The notes under the pieces: model-generated
What the model was told of the DNA's origin: nothing
Seen by the model: only the letters and a program-made list of their open reading frames with translations
Databases searched by the model: none
Assembly (NCBI RefSeq): GCF_022138605.1
Contig: NZ_JACBFS010000001.1
Span: forward strand, 434,001-498,000
DNA length: 64,000 nt
Source: Xanthobacter sp. NM-25
GTDB lineage: Bacteria > Pseudomonadota > Alphaproteobacteria > Rhizobiales > Xanthobacteraceae
Reading direction: 5' to 3'
Translations under genes and position numbers: made by a program
Shown: positions 61,246-64,000 of the stretch, piece by piece
How the letters are laid out: the number at the start of each line of letters is the position of its first letter
Position numbering within the stretch: the first letter of the stretch is position 1

Positions 61246-62031
61246 TCACTCTCCCGGCAGGGGTTCCAGGCGGCCCAGCGGTGCGCACCCAAGGCCTCGG
61301 GCCGGCGCGGCGGGCGGTGGTGTCGACAGCGCCTGCGCCACCTCCGGCCGGCGCAGCAGCGCCGCGGCGGCGGCATAGATGGCGCTGGGCTCGCTGACCG
61401 GCACATGGGCCACATCCGCCACCACCCGCGCCGGGCGCGGTGACAGCACCACGATCCGATCGGCGAGGCGGACCGCCTCGGCGATGTCATGGGTCACGAA
61501 CAACACCGCTGTTCCCGCCCGCTCCACCTCCTGGCGCACCAGACCCTGCAGGTCCTGGCGCAGCCCCACATCCAGCGCCGAGAACGGCTCGTCCATCAGC
61601 ACCAGCTGCGGCGCCACGGCCAGCGCCCGGGCGATGGCGACGCGCTGCTGCATGCCACCGGACAGGGCGGACGGCCGCTTGTCGAGATCCGCCGGAGCGA
61701 AGCCGAAGCGCGTGAGAATGTCGTTGGCCATGCCCCGCCGCGCGGCACGGGCAACGCCCCGGGCCTTGAGCCCAAAGGCGGCGTTGTCCCGCGCATCCGC
61801 CCACGGCAGCAGGCGGGGCTCCTGAAACACCATGGCGATGTCCTCGAAGCCATTGGCCAGACGGCCGGCGCTCGGCCGTTCGGCCTTGGCGGCAAGACGC
61901 AGCAACGTGGTCTTGCCGCAGCCAGAACGGCCCAGGATGACCACCAGTTCGCCGGGCCGGACCTCCAGCGAAATGCGATCCAGCACCACCCCATCGGCAT
62001 AAGCGAGGCGCACCTCATCGAATGCGAGCAT
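61246..62031 (-). CDS. NitT/TauT-type ABC transporter ATP-binding protein
   Basis: This 261-residue ATPase has Walker A GRSGCGKTT, signature LSGGMQQRVAIARAL and Walker B LVLMDEPFSALD, closest in look to SsuB/TauB/NrtD. ATG 62031 lies just past the permease stop. It powers import of a sulfonate, nitrate, thiamine-precursor or similar anion with the next two genes. The last 35 residues are Pro/Ala-rich and not conserved in the family. Confidence 0.92.
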   Translation of the reverse strand: MLAFDEVRLAYADGVVLDRISLEVRPGELVVILGRSGCGKTTLLRLAAKAERPSAGRLANGFEDIAMVFQEPRLLPWADARDNAAFGLKARGVARAARRGMANDILTRFGFAPADLDKRPSALSGGMQQRVAIARALAVAPQLVLMDEPFSALDVGLRQDLQGLVRQEVERAGTAVLFVTHDIAEAVRLADRIVVLSPRPARVVADVAHVPVSEPSAIYAAAAALLRRPEVAQALSTPPPAAPARGLGCAPLGRLEPLPGE

Positions 62032-62033
62032 GG

Positions 62034-62825
62034 TCAGCCCCCTGCCGCCGCGAGCACCTGCGGCCGGTCGCTGCGCGCCGCCTGCCAGCCCCGCAGCGGC
62101 GCCAGCAGAATCGCATCGGCGCACAGCAGCACCACCACCACGAGCACGATCCAGGCCATGGTCTGGGCGAGGTCGAGATAGGCCCGCGCATTGGCGATAC
62201 CTCCCCCGACCCCATCAGCACCGCTCAACACCTCGGCCATCACCGCCACCTTGAAGGAGAAGGCCAGCGCGGTCGCCAGCGCCGGCACCAACTGCCCCGC
62301 CAGCGCCGGCAGAATGAGATCCGTGGTGCGCTGCCACAGCGGCGCCCGGTACACCCGGGCCATTTCCTCCAGCCGGGGATCGCGGCTGCGCACCCCGTGC
62401 ATCGCCGCCAGGAACACGATGGGTGCCGCGGTCACCGCCACCGTGAAGGCCGGCGCGGCGCCGCCGGGGCCGAACCACAAGAGCGCCAGAACCACCCAGG
62501 CGATGGGGGGCGTGCCCAGAATCATGATCAGAACCGGCGTCGCCATGGCGCCCACCGGCATCACCAGCCCCCCGGCGAGGCCGAGCAGCAGCCCCACCGC
62601 GCCGCCCACCGCGAAGCCGCCCAGCGCGTGGCCCGCGGTGGCCAGCAGCGCCGGCAGCGCCGCCCCCTCCACGATCAAGGCCCACAGGGCGCGCCCCGTC
62701 TCCTGGAGCGAGGGCAGCACGAAGGGGCCGAGGGCGTGGAAGCCCCACTGCCAGGCGGCCGCCAGCAGCGCCACCCCGAACGCGCCCCAGCCCCACCGTG
62801 CCATCTTGCCTGCATGGGCCGGCAT
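62034..62825 (-). CDS. NitT/TauT-type ABC transporter permease
   Basis: This 263-residue inner-membrane permease has about six helices and an EAA loop near VRSRDPRLEEMARVYRAPLWQRTTDLILPAL. ILGTPPIAWVVLALLWFG is typical of the SsuC/TauC family. It is followed by its ATPase gene and preceded by the binding protein gene, a normal order for this group. Confidence 0.92.
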   Translation of the reverse strand: MPAHAGKMARWGWGAFGVALLAAAWQWGFHALGPFVLPSLQETGRALWALIVEGAALPALLATAGHALGGFAVGGAVGLLLGLAGGLVMPVGAMATPVLIMILGTPPIAWVVLALLWFGPGGAAPAFTVAVTAAPIVFLAAMHGVRSRDPRLEEMARVYRAPLWQRTTDLILPALAGQLVPALATALAFSFKVAVMAEVLSGADGVGGGIANARAYLDLAQTMAWIVLVVVVLLCADAILLAPLRGWQAARSDRPQVLAAAGG

Positions 62826-62835
62826 GGCGGCCCCC

Positions 62836-63834
62836 TCACATGCTCAGATAGAAATCGTCCGGCGGCAGCTTGCCGCCGAGCGCTTCCGGCTGCATGGCCA
62901 GAATGGTCTCGTAGAACGCCACCAGGCCCGCCTGCAGTTGCTTGGCGCCATCCGCCACCACATTGAAATGGGAAAGGGAGGCGGAGAAAACCGGTGCCTT
63001 CATCCCCATCTGGGCCTGCGCCAGCTCACCGGCGGGGCCGGGATTGGCGAGCACCCAGTCGCGGGCCGGACCAAGGCCCGCGCGCAGCGCTGCCATGACC
63101 TCCGGATTGTCCTCGATCAGCTTCTCATGCACCGCGACACCGGCCATGGGCAGGCCCAGGCCGTGATGCTGCGCACGCCAGACGTCCTGCAGGTTCACCG
63201 CGCGATAGAGCGGGCGGCCCGCCTGCTTCGCCATCATGATGGCGGCCGTGGCCGGCGGCTCCGACAGGACGGCCGTGGTGACCCGCCCGGCGGCCAGCAT
63301 CTGCGCCGCCTCCATCGAGGTCTGCACATAGGTGAGCTTCACATCCTTGTCGGGATCCATGCCGGCGCCCTTCAGGCAGGCCCGAAACACCAGATCCGGC
63401 ATATCGTTGCGGAAGAAGCCGAGCACGTCCTTGCCGGCGAGATCCTTGATATCCTTGATATTCGGGTCGGCGCTGACCACCGTCAGATGACCCATGGACA
63501 AGATGCACAGCAGCTTGAGCGGCAGGCCGCGATTGGCGAGATTGGCCGGCACATGGGTGGGCGTGGTGAACAGGCGGGTACGACCGGATACGATGGCGGC
63601 GCGCAGGTCATCCGTATCGCGCCACAGCCGAAAGGTGGCACCAGGGGCCGCCGCAGCGAGGCCGCCAGAGGCCATCAGCCGCGCCAGCACCACGGTCGAG
63701 CCATTCGGGGCACCGAGCACCTCGAGGCCGGTCGCCGGCGCCGCGAAGGCCCGGCCCAGCCCGGACCCGGCGATTCCACAGCTCGCTGCGGCGAGCGTGC
63801 CCAGCATCTTCCGGCGCGAAAGCAAAGCTTGCAT
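62836..63834 (-). CDS. NitT/TauT-type ABC transporter substrate-binding protein (Tat exported)
   Basis: This 332-residue precursor has a Tat-like signal SRRKML at residues 6-11, then a hydrophobic stretch ending at AFAAP. The mature part fits the SsuA/TauA/ThiY fold (VSADPNIKDIKDLAGKDVLGFFRNDMPDLVFRACLK). Tat export suggests the protein folds, perhaps with a ligand or cofactor, before export. The ligand is not known. It starts the three-gene minus-strand operon. Confidence 0.88.
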   Translation of the reverse strand: MQALLSRRKMLGTLAAASCGIAGSGLGRAFAAPATGLEVLGAPNGSTVVLARLMASGGLAAAAPGATFRLWRDTDDLRAAIVSGRTRLFTTPTHVPANLANRGLPLKLLCILSMGHLTVVSADPNIKDIKDLAGKDVLGFFRNDMPDLVFRACLKGAGMDPDKDVKLTYVQTSMEAAQMLAAGRVTTAVLSEPPATAAIMMAKQAGRPLYRAVNLQDVWRAQHHGLGLPMAGVAVHEKLIEDNPEVMAALRAGLGPARDWVLANPGPAGELAQAQMGMKAPVFSASLSHFNVVADGAKQLQAGLVAFYETILAMQPEALGGKLPPDDFYLSM

Positions 63835-63879
63835 GAACCAACCTCATGAAATGGCGGGCGGGCCGCGCTCCACCCATGT

Positions 63880-63897
63880 TATATTCAATGAAATATA
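63880..63897. promoter_or_regulatory. AT-rich palindrome upstream of the ABC transporter operon
   Basis: The arms TATATT and AATATA flank a 6 bp centre (CAATGA), 46-63 bp upstream of the binding-protein start. It stands out in GC-rich DNA and could be an operator or contain the -10 box (TATAAC on the minus strand). Confidence 0.45.
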
Positions 63898-64000
63898 GCT
63901 GCGCCCATTCCGGTCTTTTCCGCAAGCGCACACAGGCGGCGGCGCCGCGACCAAGCGGCGCATTGGCGGCCTCGCCTTTTGCCGCGCGCAATGGCAGCAT

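Noticed and set aside
63608..64000. Minus-strand frame running to the window end
   Set aside because: It overlaps the binding-protein start region in another frame and shows no motif; the last 100 bp are probably promoter or the edge of an unseen gene.

Overview
The window is GC-rich DNA from an alphaproteobacterium, most likely order Hyphomicrobiales and possibly Xanthobacteraceae-like. This placement is inferred from the classic alphaproteobacterial cytochrome aa3 gene order (ctaC-ctaD-ctaB-coxF-ctaG-ctaE-DUF983-surf1), an RkpA/RkpG-like capsule-lipid gene pair, a form II cox operon, and DUF1127, DUF3369 and IalB-family genes. No rRNA, tRNA, CRISPR array, insertion sequence or phage gene was recognised.

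Region 1 (1-8583, minus strand) begins with a response regulator of the DUF3369 class that is cut by the window edge. It is followed by a molybdenum-hydroxylase operon: coxG-like, SBF-type symporter, coxS, coxL, coxM, moxR/coxD, coxE. The large subunit carries the form II motif AYRGAGR, so it is probably not a true CO dehydrogenase. Region 2 (8790-14546, plus strand) is a complete branched-chain amino-acid-type ABC transporter (livHMGF, a small membrane protein, and the binding protein) ending in a strong terminator. Region 3 (14553-18365) holds ccdA, a P1-family self-processing peptidase, a four-helix membrane protein and a DadA-like FAD oxidoreductase.

Region 4 (18451-25176, minus strand) is the aa3 oxidase operon with its assembly factors. 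A FixK/FNR-like box lies 234 bp upstream of ctaC. Region 5 (25711-34908) is a mixed housekeeping stretch: an IalB-like protein, a KefB-type antiporter, a DUF937 protein with an internal SSGNxW repeat, a DUF1127 protein, a LysR regulator, a photolyase, cysteine synthase and mercaptopyruvate sulfurtransferase. An intergenic palindromic repeat precedes the photolyase, and an operator-like dyad sits inside the cysteine synthase promoter.

Region 6 (34921-59212) is the most interesting part, a capsule/glycolipid locus. It contains a KpsC/KpsS-like protein, a pyruvyl transferase, two GT4 glycosyltransferases, a 2488-residue reducing polyketide/fatty-acid synthase (KS-AT-DH-degenerate MT-ER-KR-ACP), an alpha-oxoamine synthase translationally coupled to it, an LTA-synthase-like sulfatase-fold enzyme, two cytochrome P450s flanking a GT21-like glycosyltransferase, a methyltransferase, and rmlB and rmlD. 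The synthase plus oxoamine synthase resembles rhizobial RkpA/RkpG and, in logic, fungal sphinganine-analogue pathways. The P450s and the ceramide-glucosyltransferase-like enzyme suggest a hydroxylated, glycosylated aminolipid, perhaps the anchor of a capsule. This product is an inference.

Region 7 (59355-63834) has a ferredoxin-NADP reductase, a TrxB-like flavoprotein without the redox CxxC, and a minus-strand NitT/TauT-type ABC transporter with a Tat-exported binding protein.
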